Source: a virus
IMG/VR virus record: IMGVR_UViG_3300027791_000021
Coordinates: 1-61,602 of that record
DNA length: 61,602 nucleotides
Direction: 5' to 3' (one strand)
Numbering within the stretch: position 1 is the first letter of the stretch; every line of letters begins with the position of its first letter. The notes beneath the pieces were generated by a model. It ran no database searches, was not told the DNA's origin, and saw only the letters and a program-made list of their open reading frames with translations. Below, in pieces: positions 1 to 9,400 of this stretch. The translations under genes and the position numbers were made by a program.

Positions 1-3000
1 ATAGCAGCTAACTCAATTGGAACAGTAGCAATATCAGCAAATAGTATTACAGCAGCACAATTAACAGCAGACGCAGTAGGAACATTTACAGTAACTGCAA
101 ATAGTATCACAGCAGTAGAATTAGCTGCTAACGCAGTAGGCAGTGCTCAAATATTAGCAAACTCAATTGCTTCTGCAGAAATATCAGCTAACTCAATAGG
201 CAGCGCAGAAATAGCCGCTAACTCAGTAAACGGAACAATACTACTAGGAAACTCAGTAGGCTCTACTCAGATAGCAATTAATTCTGTAAATGGTATTATA
301 ATTCAAAATGGAGCAGTAGATACAGACCAGGTAGCAGGAAATGCTATAAGAACAGCTAAAATAGCGGCAAACCAAATAGTAAATGCAAGTGTAGCTAGTA
401 ATGCTATCAATGTAGATAGTATAGCTGCTAACTCTATAGAAAATGCACAATTAAAATCAAATTCAGTAACCGCTGCAATAATTATAGCAAATGCAATAGG
501 AGCTTCAGAAATATCAGCAAACTCAGTAAATGCAGTTATTATAGCTGCTAACTCTATTGAATCAAATCAACTAAAAGCAAACTCTGTAAATGCAATTGTT
601 ATAGCTGCTAACTCTATTAATAACAACCAAATAGCAATTAACTCTGTAAATAGTGTTGTTATTCAAAATAATGGGGTAACTGGAGATAATATATCAGCTA
701 ACTCAATTACCGCAGCAAAAATTGTAGCAAACAGTATAACAAACGCAGAAATAAGCGCGACTGGAGCTATAGACGTAGCAAAAATAAGTATTGGAACAGG
801 CTCTATAGGTATAGCAAAAATAGCTATTGGGACTGGAGATATTGATGTAGCAAAAATAGCTATTGGTACCGGATCAATTGACATAGCAAAAATAGCTATT
901 GGTACTGGAGATATTGATATAGCAAAAATAGCTATTGGGACTGGAGATATTGATATAGCAAAAATAGCTGTTGGGACTGGAGATATTGACTATGCAAAAA
1001 TAGCTGTAAGTAATGGCTCTATTAATACAGCAGTACTAGCCGCAAACGCAATTACAAACGCAAAAATATCTTCAACAGACAATATGACAATCACACTGAC
1101 AGATGGTTCAGCAGGTGGTTGGAATGTAAATGCAGCAGACTTTTCTAGTACAAACTCAAGTGGGGGCGGTAATGCAGCATACGCAACAGCAGGTATAAAA
1201 TTAGGGGCGGCAGGATATATTTCAGCAAAGAACTTCTACATTGACACAGCAGGTAACGCTAAATTTAAAGGTGCTCTAGAAGGTGCAACAGGTACTTTCT
1301 CAGGAAGTATATCAGTAACCGCTTTTAATAGTGGATATACAGGTTCAAGCGCGGCAACAGCTACAGCAGCTGTAGCAGCTAACGCAGCAGCAGCAGCGTC
1401 AACAGCTAGTGATGCCTATGGTCAAGCTAATACTGCTACATCGAATGCATCTGATGCTTATGGTCAAGCTAATACTGCTACATCGAATGCATCTGCTGCT
1501 CATGGTCAAGCTAATACTGCTACATCGAATGCAGCTGCTGCTCATAGTACAGCAAATTCAAAAGTTACTCATGCTTCAGTAAACACATCATCAACTATTG
1601 TAGGTGGTGGTGTAGGTGGATGGGGTATAACAACGTATCACTTAGCAGGTGGTGCACAAGCAAGTTCCTCAACTAGAGATTTTGCAATAGGAACATCAGG
1701 CTCAGGAAATGCAACTTTCTTAGCAAATGGTGGTATTGTAATGGGGTCAGATGGTTTTGTTTCCGCAAAACAATTCTATATCGATACATCAGGAAACGCC
1801 AAATTCAAAGGAACACTAGAAGGTGATGATGTTACTGTAAATGGTCAATTAACTTTACCTTCCTCTGGTGCTAATGTAGCCGGTAGTACAGTAGGTAGCT
1901 GGTCTACCAATACTATGGATAACAAACATATAGTAAGTGTAGGTACTGGAGCAGGATTTTATCAAGGATTTGTAAGATTGACTGGTGGAACAAACCATGT
2001 TAAAACTATTAGTATACAAGCAAGAACAGGTAGTTCCACCGCAAGTGAAGGAACACTAATTTATGAAACTCCAAGAATTGACTACTATACAGCAGGAAAT
2101 GCAACATCAGGTAGATTATACTCTAGTGCTCAAACAGCTAATATGCCTATTGCATTTACATATACAGGCTCAGGCAATGTTTCCATGTTTGTAAGAGCTC
2201 AAGCAGATACAGGACCAGATACAGTAGGTTCAGCGGAAGCAAGATTTATTAAATTCGGAACAACAGACCCATTATTCAGTTTTGCTAACCAAACAGGTGT
2301 AGCAGTAAGTACCGCATTTTATTCTAACACACAAGTAGTTGGAGGATTTGCAGGCACTAAAACAGCAAGTATAACTAATACTTCATATACAAGATATAAA
2401 ATTGATGGAGGAAGTTTTGGAACAGCAAACTCAAATATAGCAAACGGAAGTTACATTAATGTAGAAATTACATCAGCAAGTACTAATGCAACTACAAGAT
2501 CAAGCACAATAACTATTGGAGAATCTTCCGCAGGATTTGAGGTTACAACAACATTAGGAGGCGGAGGCGGAGGCGGAGGCGGAGGTTGTTTCGTAGAAGG
2601 AACTCCTGTCGTAATGGCCGATGGTTCGCTAAAAGCAATAGAAACAGTCACTGCAGGAGAGAGTGTAAAATCATTTAGTCACTCTAGTTTATCTCTTGAA
2701 GAAGATGCATGGATAACTTGGACAACACCAGAAATTGGTACAGGTACTTTTGGAACTTCTACAGTAGAAACAGTTACAGATGCTCATGCACATGACAATT
2801 ACTATTGGATTAATTACAACTTGAAAGTAACAGGCGAACATCCAATGTTAGCATTTAAAGATGCAGTTTTCAAATTCGTAAGAGCTGAAGATCTAGCAGT
2901 AGGAGATCACCTAGTATTAGAGGATGGAAGTAGAGAAGAAATATTTGCAATGCCTAACGTACGAGTAGCCTGTCTAACACATAATATGGACGTAGAAGAT

Positions 3001-3081
3001 CAAGATACTTATGTTGTTAAGGGCGGTAATGGAAATGGATATATAGCACATAACGTTATACTAGATGAGGAGAAACCATAA
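1..3081 (+). CDS. Tail fibre/tip protein with decapeptide repeats and C-terminal Hint domain (5' partial)
   Basis: The reading frame is open from the first base of the window, so the true start lies upstream. The visible 1026 residues begin with about 250 residues of decapeptide repeats of the type AANSIGSAEI. A 12-residue repeat (IAKIAIGTGDID-like) follows, seven copies at 775-1026. Next come two copies of a block containing FYIDT(A/S)GNAKFKG, a pattern seen in C-terminal parts of phage J-like tail proteins, and an Ala/Ser repeat at 1408-1533. After ten consecutive glycines, the last 165 residues form a Hint domain: it opens with CFVEGTPV at 2587 and ends with the His-Asn pair of YIAHN. Hint domains are self-processing intein/hedgehog-type folds. 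Val follows the Asn, so normal protein splicing is unlikely; cleavage or cross-linking is more plausible. The role is inferred as host recognition at the tail tip. Confidence 0.8.
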   Translation: MAANSIGTVAISANSITAAQLTADAVGTFTVTANSITAVELAANAVGSAQILANSIASAEISANSIGSAEIAANSVNGTILLGNSVGSTQIAINSVNGIIIQNGAVDTDQVAGNAIRTAKIAANQIVNASVASNAINVDSIAANSIENAQLKSNSVTAAIIIANAIGASEISANSVNAVIIAANSIESNQLKANSVNAIVIAANSINNNQIAINSVNSVVIQNNGVTGDNISANSITAAKIVANSITNAEISATGAIDVAKISIGTGSIGIAKIAIGTGDIDVAKIAIGTGSIDIAKIAIGTGDIDIAKIAIGTGDIDIAKIAVGTGDIDYAKIAVSNGSINTAVLAANAITNAKISSTDNMTITLTDGSAGGWNVNAADFSSTNSSGGGNAAYATAGIKLGAAGYISAKNFYIDTAGNAKFKGALEGATGTFSGSISVTAFNSGYTGSSAATATAAVAANAAAAASTASDAYGQANTATSNASDAYGQANTATSNASAAHGQANTATSNAAAAHSTANSKVTHASVNTSSTIVGGGVGGWGITTYHLAGGAQASSSTRDFAIGTSGSGNATFLANGGIVMGSDGFVSAKQFYIDTSGNAKFKGTLEGDDVTVNGQLTLPSSGANVAGSTVGSWSTNTMDNKHIVSVGTGAGFYQGFVRLTGGTNHVKTISIQARTGSSTASEGTLIYETPRIDYYTAGNATSGRLYSSAQTANMPIAFTYTGSGNVSMFVRAQADTGPDTVGSAEARFIKFGTTDPLFSFANQTGVAVSTAFYSNTQVVGGFAGTKTASITNTSYTRYKIDGGSFGTANSNIANGSYINVEITSASTNATTRSSTITIGESSAGFEVTTTLGGGGGGGGGGCFVEGTPVVMADGSLKAIETVTAGESVKSFSHSSLSLEEDAWITWTTPEIGTGTFGTSTVETVTDAHAHDNYYWINYNLKVTGEHPMLAFKDAVFKFVRAEDLAVGDHLVLEDGSREEIFAMPNVRVACLTHNMDVEDQDTYVVKGGNGNGYIAHNVILDEEKP
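775..1026 (+). repeat. 36-bp tandem repeat, seven copies, in frame
   Basis: Seven contiguous 36-base units start at 775, 811, 847, 883, 919, 955 and 991. Each encodes 12 residues of the form (I/V/Y)AKIA(I/V)GTGDID. The fourth and fifth copies are nearly identical in DNA, which suggests recent expansion by slippage or unequal recombination. The unit length keeps the frame, so copy number can vary without breaking the tail protein. Confidence 0.85.
1408..1533 (+). repeat. 42-bp tandem repeat, three copies, in frame
   Basis: Three 42-base units at 1408, 1450 and 1492 encode SDAYGQANTATSNA and close variants. They are almost identical at DNA level. The Ala-rich, heptad-compatible composition suggests a helical or coiled-coil spacer in the tail protein. 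Confidence 0.85.
2557..2586 (+). repeat. Poly-glycine (GGAGGC)n microsatellite before the Hint domain
   Basis: Thirty bases alternate GGA and GGC and encode ten glycines directly before the Hint domain's first cysteine. It is the most GC-rich spot in an AT-rich gene and probably acts as a flexible linker. A hexanucleotide repeat like this is expected to vary in length between isolates. Confidence 0.8.
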
Positions 3082-3083
3082 TA

Positions 3084-3527
3084 ATGAATCATATAATACA
3101 AACAGGAACAGACTCGGAAGGAAACCCAATTACTACTACACTAGATGTACAGTTTACTCATGTATATGAATATGTAGGGCATGAAGCACAAGACTTCGTG
3201 AACAATCAGTGTATGCCTAGAAGAAGAGAAAACAATATGGTGAAAACTGTAAAAATAAAAATTACAAGCACTGATGGAACTTCTGCAAATGCAACTCACC
3301 TAGTTAGTGGACAAGCAGATCAAATTTATTCAGAAAATTTATTAATTCCCTTACCTTGGAGAGCTAAAGCGAATGGAGAATTATCAGGCTTCTTAACTCC
3401 CTATGAAAACGTAACTGAAACAATTATGTTAAATTGGGCAAAAGCTATAATACAAGAAACAGATAAAGCAGATGCATTAAATCTAACTTTTGCTACAAAA
3501 TTATACGGTGATAGGTACCAATCATAA
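3084..3527 (+). CDS. Hypothetical virion-region protein
   Basis: This 147-residue protein starts two bases after the Hint-domain tail protein and is probably cotranscribed with it. I recognise no family. It has no signal peptide or membrane segment. The only notable stretch is a basic patch (PRRRENN) near residue 45 followed by a beta-rich segment (VKTVKIKITS). Its position between a tail-tip protein and the tail-fibre run suggests a small tail or assembly protein, by context only. Confidence 0.6.
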   Translation: MNHIIQTGTDSEGNPITTTLDVQFTHVYEYVGHEAQDFVNNQCMPRRRENNMVKTVKIKITSTDGTSANATHLVSGQADQIYSENLLIPLPWRAKANGELSGFLTPYENVTETIMLNWAKAIIQETDKADALNLTFATKLYGDRYQS

Positions 3528-3555
3528 CCTATTTTCCGTTTTAATAACACCCGTT

Positions 3556-3595
3556 AAAAATAGTTCTTGACAGCACCCCATATTTTTGATATAAT
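3556..3595 (+). promoter_or_regulatory. Consensus sigma70-type promoter (P1) for the tail-fibre operon
   Basis: TTGACA lies at 3567-3572 and TATAAT at 3590-3595, exactly 17 bp apart. The -35 box is preceded by the phage-specific block AAAAATAGTTC at 3556-3566. TGA before TATAAT gives an extended -10. The first gene starts 22 bases after the -10 and has a good ribosome site (TAGGAG), so this promoter yields a normal short leader. Confidence 0.9.
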
Positions 3596-3617
3596 TTAGC
3601 ATATAGGAGTAATATTT

Positions 3618-3956
3618 ATGGCAGCAGGAAATTATGACATAGTCATTGATCAAGGTGCTGACTTTTCAATTGAATTAGTCATAGCGCAAAACGGCAACCC
3701 AGTTAATCTAGGTAGTCATTCTGCGTCTGCACAACTGAGACCAACACCCACATCTTCTACTCTTACAGCAACCTTTACTTGTACAGTTACAAATGCCTCA
3801 CAAGGCAAATTAACAATGAATTTAGGTTACGCACTCACACGAAATATAGCGTCAGGTAAATATTATTATGATTTAGAATTATTTAATTCTAGTGCTAATA
3901 GTATTACTAGACTTATTCAAGGTGTAGCGAGAGTTACAGCAGAAGTTACAAGATAA
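3618..3956 (+). CDS. Small beta-rich virion protein (Ig-like/BppU-N-like)
   Basis: The 112-residue protein has the pattern YDIVIDQGADF at its N-terminus and a long beta-rich body. I recognise this from cyanophage and other marine-phage structural proteins that resemble the BppU N-terminal or Ig-like domain of baseplate proteins. It is the first gene after promoter P1 and has a TAGGAG ribosome site. Its stop codon overlaps the next start in a TAATG junction, so the two are translationally coupled. It is probably a fibre-attachment or adaptor protein. Confidence 0.6.
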   Translation: MAAGNYDIVIDQGADFSIELVIAQNGNPVNLGSHSASAQLRPTPTSSTLTATFTCTVTNASQGKLTMNLGYALTRNIASGKYYYDLELFNSSANSITRLIQGVARVTAEVTR

Positions 3957-4336
3957 TGGCACTTACCGTCACGATTACCCCTCAAAATACAAGTTTAACT
4001 GCAACTGCAAACACAACGACATTAACGGTTTCTAGCGCGGTAGCAGCTAGTGCAACAGATGCAAGCTCACTCACATTTGATAATCCAGTAGGAACCTTAG
4101 TAGGGCAATCTACGATTGAAGGTGCACTCAATTACTTAGCGAATCAATTTTTCGTACAAACCTCATCTCCAGCTTCCAGTACAACAAACTTGGCAGAAGG
4201 GGATTTATTTTATGACACTGACGATAATCAGTTAAAGATCTATAGAGAAACGTCTACGGGCGTATATAGTTTTGTTCCTATAATGATAGGCAACGACTCA
4301 ACCGACTCAGACACTATAGACGCAGGGGCTTTTTAG
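3956..4336 (+). CDS. Small tail-fibre-associated protein
   Basis: This 126-residue protein is coupled to the previous gene by TAATG. It is Thr/Ser/Ala-rich at the N-terminus. Its centre reads LVGQSTIEGALNYLANQFF followed by GDLFYDTDDNQLKIY, a pattern common in N-terminal attachment modules of phage tail fibres. It ends in an acidic tail. It probably sits at the base of a fibre. No catalytic motif is visible. Confidence 0.6.
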   Translation: MALTVTITPQNTSLTATANTTTLTVSSAVAASATDASSLTFDNPVGTLVGQSTIEGALNYLANQFFVQTSSPASSTTNLAEGDLFYDTDDNQLKIYRETSTGVYSFVPIMIGNDSTDSDTIDAGAF

Positions 4337-4354
4337 CTCATTTAGGACAGAAAC

Positions 4355-5911
4355 ATGGCACAAACCATTAAAATCAAAAGAAGTAGTAGTTCCGCCGCTC
4401 CATCTTCCCTCGGTGCTGGTGAATTAGCGTATTCATCAAATTCCAAAAAACTATTTGTAGGGCATCCCTCTACATCGGCAGTAACAACAATAGGCGGGGA
4501 CTTATACGTCCAAATGCTCGACCATACAGCAGGTACGCTAACAGCAGCTTCAGCAATAGTAGTAGATAGTTCATCTAAAATAGATGTATTAAAATCAGGT
4601 AACATAGTAGTTACTGGTTCTAGTAATACTATTAGTACTAGTTCAGGCAATCTTACTCTAGCTCCCACAGGTAATTTAGTTATTACTCATGGCGGAACTA
4701 TAGATTTAACAGGTCAAGCAAATTCACTAACTCTATTAGACAATAACGCAGCAGCTTTAGATATAAACGAAGGCGGAACTTCATATTTAAAATTTGTTAC
4801 TACTAATGGAAGTGAATCAACAACTGTAGGATCAGCATTAACAGTATCAGGACTAACTTCAGCAGCAGCTGTCAATATGTCTGGAAACTTAGCTATCGCT
4901 ACAAACAAATTCACAGTAAATGCTAGTTCAGGTGATACTGTAATAGCAGGCGACTTAAATGTCGTTGATGTAACAGCAAGTGGTGATTTAGAAGTCACAG
5001 GTGGCACTACTCTTAACGGAGCAGTAAATATTGGTGACGCATCAGGAGATGCAATCGCAATTGCCGGTACAGCAACATTTACACCATCAGTAGACTTTGA
5101 TGGTGGCTTTACAGTTGCAGGGTCACAAACAGTTGACTTTGGAGGAAATAGACTTGCTAACATTGGCACTCCTACCCAAGCAACAGATGCTACAACAAAA
5201 GCATATGTAGACAGCGTAAAACAAGCACTAGACATTAAAGAATCAGTAAGGGTAGCTACAGAAGCAGCTATTACTGGAACTTATGATAATGGTACTGGTG
5301 GTGTAGGTGCTACATTAACATACGACTCCAACGGAGCTATAACTGTTGATGGACAAGCACTATTAATTAATAATAGAGTACTTGTTAAAAATCAATCAAC
5401 CGCTACACAAAACGGTATTTACTATGTAAGTACAGTAGGTAATGCAGGTGCAGCAGCAGTACTAACAAGAGCACTAGATGCGGATTCAAGTGCAGATGTA
5501 ACAGGTGGACTATTTACTTTCGTAGAAGAAGGTTCAACTAATGCAGATGCAGGTTTTGTTTTATCAAATGTTACAGGATCAGCAACACTAGGTACAGATG
5601 GTCTTACCTTTACACAGTTCTCAGGAGCTGGACAAGTAGTAGCCGGAATAGGTTTAGCCAAATCAGGTAATACTATTTCAGTAAATGTTGATGATACTTC
5701 TATAGAAATAAATTCAGATACTTTACAAATTAAAGGGTTAGACAACGCAATAGTAGAAGGTCAATTAATTTATGGAGCGAACACAGGTGGTTCGTTTACA
5801 ACATTAAATATTGGTTCTTATGACTCAACAAATTCAGTAGGACAAATGTTACAAGTCGGAGCAAACGGAACTGTAGCATGGTCAAACACATTAGACGGTG
5901 GAACATTCTAA
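4355..5911 (+). CDS. Tail fibre protein with Mtd-N-like head
   Basis: The 518-residue protein opens with IKIKRSSSSAAPSSLGAGEL and then KKLFVG. This resembles the N-terminal domain of the major tropism determinant (Mtd_N type), which docks fibres onto the virion. A long Thr/Ser/Gly-rich beta region follows (about residues 60-270). Near residue 285 is the ATTKAYVDSVKQALDIKESVR block seen in many marine-phage fibres, then a C-terminal domain ending in TLDGGTF. The ribosome site is AGGAC. The expected role is a structural fibre that carries a receptor-binding end. Confidence 0.75.
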   Translation: MAQTIKIKRSSSSAAPSSLGAGELAYSSNSKKLFVGHPSTSAVTTIGGDLYVQMLDHTAGTLTAASAIVVDSSSKIDVLKSGNIVVTGSSNTISTSSGNLTLAPTGNLVITHGGTIDLTGQANSLTLLDNNAAALDINEGGTSYLKFVTTNGSESTTVGSALTVSGLTSAAAVNMSGNLAIATNKFTVNASSGDTVIAGDLNVVDVTASGDLEVTGGTTLNGAVNIGDASGDAIAIAGTATFTPSVDFDGGFTVAGSQTVDFGGNRLANIGTPTQATDATTKAYVDSVKQALDIKESVRVATEAAITGTYDNGTGGVGATLTYDSNGAITVDGQALLINNRVLVKNQSTATQNGIYYVSTVGNAGAAAVLTRALDADSSADVTGGLFTFVEEGSTNADAGFVLSNVTGSATLGTDGLTFTQFSGAGQVVAGIGLAKSGNTISVNVDDTSIEINSDTLQIKGLDNAIVEGQLIYGANTGGSFTTLNIGSYDSTNSVGQMLQVGANGTVAWSNTLDGGTF

Positions 5912-5914
5912 GAA

Positions 5915-6115
5915 ATGTCTCACGTAATTAAAATTAAAAGGTCAGAAACAGGCGGTAGTATACCATCAGCAGGTGATTTAGAAACATATGAACTTGCTAT
6001 GAATGTTTCTGACAAAACAATTTACACAAAGAACAGCTCAGGTCAAATTGTTACTATGTCATCTGCCGGTATAACCGAAGCAGAAGCACTAGCACTGAGC
6101 ATAGCATTAGGATAA
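5915..6115 (+). CDS. Short Mtd-N-like fibre protein
   Basis: At 66 residues this is a free-standing copy of the attachment domain of the preceding gene. It starts MSHVIKIKRSETGG and contains ELAMNVSDKTIYTKN, matching the IKIKRS...ELAYS pattern. It could be an adaptor or a remnant of a fibre gene that lost its distal part. Only three bases separate it from the upstream stop. Confidence 0.6.
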   Translation: MSHVIKIKRSETGGSIPSAGDLETYELAMNVSDKTIYTKNSSGQIVTMSSAGITEAEALALSIALG

Positions 6116-6119
6116 GATT

Positions 6120-6452
6120 ATGGCATCAGCATTTAAATCAGCATCATCAGCTAGTGTAGGCACTTCATTAACAAGTGTTTATACCTGCCCTTCAAGTACA
6201 ACATCAACGATTATTGGGTGTTATATTTGTAATCAGAGTGGTGGACAAATTGAAGCAACAGTAGAGTTTTTTGACGCAAGTTCAAGTACTCACGTAGCTT
6301 TAATGCATAGCACTCCAATACCAAGTAACTCCACACAAGTAGTTATAGGTGGAGATGCAAAAGTGGTTTTAGAGGCTGGGGATATAATCAAGGTACAGAG
6401 TAATGTAGCAAATTCAATCGACTGCGTACTCTCATATTTGGAGCAAACATAA
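6120..6452 (+). CDS. Small beta-sandwich virion protein
   Basis: The 110-residue protein has two cysteines close together (GCYICNQ) and a predicted beta-rich fold, with ALMHSTPIPSNST and VVLEAGDIIKVQSN. I recognise this pattern from small structural proteins in tail regions of cyanophages and pelagiphages. It lies between fibre genes and is cotranscribed with them. It probably forms part of a fibre or tail-tip assembly. Confidence 0.55.
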   Translation: MASAFKSASSASVGTSLTSVYTCPSSTTSTIIGCYICNQSGGQIEATVEFFDASSSTHVALMHSTPIPSNSTQVVIGGDAKVVLEAGDIIKVQSNVANSIDCVLSYLEQT

Positions 6453-6453
6453 T

Positions 6454-9400
6454 ATGTCACTCATAGGAAAAAGTAATGCATTAGTCTCCTCACTTGAGGC
6501 GAATGCAGTAGGTACTACTGAAATAGTAAGTAATTCAATTACAGCAAGTGAAATAGCAGCTAACGCAGTAGGCTCATCAGAAATAGCACTTAACGCAGTA
6601 GATACTCTACAAATTGCAACTAACGCAGTTGGAGCAGCACAATTACAAGGAGCCGCAGTAACCGCAGTAGGAGATAATGCTATCAACGCAGCAGCAATAG
6701 CAGCTAACTCAGTAGATTCTTCAGAATTAGTAAGTGGTAGTATAGATAGTATACACATCGGCACAGGACAAATAATTACATCAAAGATCGCTAATAATAA
6801 TGTAACTTCAGGACAACTAGCAAGTAATTCAGTAGTAGCAAGACACATAGCTGCTAATGCTATAGGAACAAGTGAAATAGCCTTAAACTCGGTAGATTCA
6901 TCAGAATTAGTAAGTGGTAGTATAGACACTATACATGTCGCGAACTTACAAATAACATCAGACAAACTAGCAGCTAACTCAGTAGTAGCCGCAAAAATAG
7001 CGGAAAATGCAGTAGGTACTAGTGAACTTGCTAATAACTCTGTAACTGCTACACAGATTCCTTCAGGAACAATAGTAGCAGACCTACTAGCCGCAAACTC
7101 AGTAGATTCATCAGAACTAGTTACAGGTAGTATTGATACAATACATCTTGGAGACTTACAAGTAACATCTGGTAAAATAGCCGCTGGTGCAATAATAACT
7201 ACAAAATTAGGAGCTAACCAAGTAACAGCAGCTAAGATAGCATCAGGAATTATTACTTCAGCCCATATAACAGACGGCACTATAGTGTCTGGAGATATAG
7301 CCGATAATACTATAGCAACAGGTAAGATAGCGGATAACGCAGTAGATGGAAGTAAGATTGCTTCTAATAGTATTTTAACAAGACACATAGACGATGCACA
7401 GATTACAGCAGATCAACTTGCTGCAAACTCTGTAGATACAGCAGAACTAGTAAGTGGCTCAATAGACGCCATACACCTAGCTTCTGATTCAGTTATAACA
7501 GCAAAAATACTAGACGCTAACGTAACAACAGCGAAGATAGCAGATAACGCAGTTACTGCCGCTAAGATTGCTGATGGAAGTATCACTAGCACTCAATTAG
7601 GTGCAAACTCAGTAGATACTGCAGAACTAGTATCAGGCTCAATAGACACAATACATATTGCAGACGACCAAGTAACAAATGCAAAACTTGCAGTAAATTC
7701 AGTCTCCGCAGTAGAACTAGCTGGAAATGCAGTAACAGCTACACAGATAGCAGCAAACGCTGTATCGGTAGCAGAACTTAAATCAGACGCATTAAGCGGA
7801 CAGACAATGTCAGGTAATGTTACTTTCTCAGGAAACGTGACAGTATCAGGAACTTCATTCGCAGCTTCAGCTACAACAATTACAACTGGAGACTCTCTTA
7901 TCTCAATGGCAACTGGCAACGGAAGTTCAGATGCAGTTGATATAGGTTTCTATGGATTATACGATACTGGTGGTACAGACAAATATTCAGGTATATTCAG
8001 AAACGCAGATGATTCTGGTAAATGGCAGATATTTAAAGACTTACAAGTACAACCAACTACAACTGTAAATACTTCAGGAACAGGATATGCAAAAGGTACG
8101 CTAGTAGCAGATTTAGAAGGAAACGTAACAGGTAACTTAACAGGAACAGCTTCTGCAATAGCAGACAATTCAGTTACTTCAGCAAAAATTGCAAACGGTA
8201 CCATAGTTGGTGTAGATATTGCAGCTGATGCAATAAACGGAACAAAAATTGCTGATGACTCTATAGATTCAGAACATTACGTAGATGGTAGTATAGATAA
8301 TGCTCATATTGCAGACTTACAAGTAACAAACGCAAAAATAGCAAATAACACTATACAGACAGGTAAGATAGCAGATAACGCTGTAGATGGTACGAAGATT
8401 GCTCAAAATAGTATTTTAACAAGACATATCGATGACGCACAAATAGTACTAAGTCATCTAGCAGCTAACTCCGTAGACTCTTCAAAAATTGTCAATGGAA
8501 CAATCGTAAATGCAGATTTAGCAGATAACTCAATTACTTCGGCGAAGATTGTAAATGGTACTATAGTGTCCGGAGATATAGCAGCAAATACTATAGCAAC
8601 AGGAAACATAGCAGACAACGCAGTAGACGGTACAAAAATAGCAACAGACAGTATAGTAGCAAGACATATAGCAGCTGGTGCAGTAGGCGCTTCAGAACTA
8701 GCATCAAACTCAGTAGATTCAGCAGAATTAGTGAGTGGTAGTATTGACACTATACATATTGCAGACGACCAAATAACAGCAGCTAAGATAGCAGATAATG
8801 CAATTAATAATGTAGGTATGGTATCATCAGGATTAATTACCGCAGACTTATTAGCATCAAACTCAGTAGATTCAGCAGAACTAGTTACAGGTAGTATTGA
8901 CACTATACATATTGGAGCATCACAAGTAACAACAGCAAAGATTGCCAATGCTAATGTAACAAATGCAAAACTAGGAGATAACTCTGTAACAGCAGCTAAA
9001 ATAGCCGCTAACGCTGTCGGGTCAAGTGAGATTGCAAATAACTCTATAACAACTACACAATTATCAAGTGCAGCACTTGATGGTAAAAGCATGACCGGGA
9101 ATATGGGGTTCGCTGGAGCTAATATCGGTCTTGGTAATGGCACTAGTGCTATAATTGAGGTAAAAGGTAAGTTAGGTATTCAAGATGCAAACCCAGTTCA
9201 AAAACTTCACATAGACGAAGTAGCTGGTATGGATGTTGGTACAGGAGCTTCAACATCAACAACAGTATTTTCATTAGATACTTTTGCAGCAGCAACATTT
9301 AGAACTGCTAAGTACTTAGTACAGATAACAAATTCAACAGACGGTGATTACCAAGCGTTAGAAATAGCATTATTTCATGATGGTACCACAGTTTATTTAA

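Noticed and set aside
4342-5745. Minus-strand frames opposite the Mtd-N-like fibre gene.
   Set aside because: They are antisense shadows with low-complexity composition and no ribosome site or promoter; the plus frame has clear fibre motifs.
6432-9143. Long minus-strand open frames opposite the giant fibre gene (up to 318 codons).
   Set aside because: They mirror the repeat structure of the plus-strand gene, are extremely rich in Ala, Ile and Val, have no promoter or family match, and overlap a well-supported gene over their whole length.
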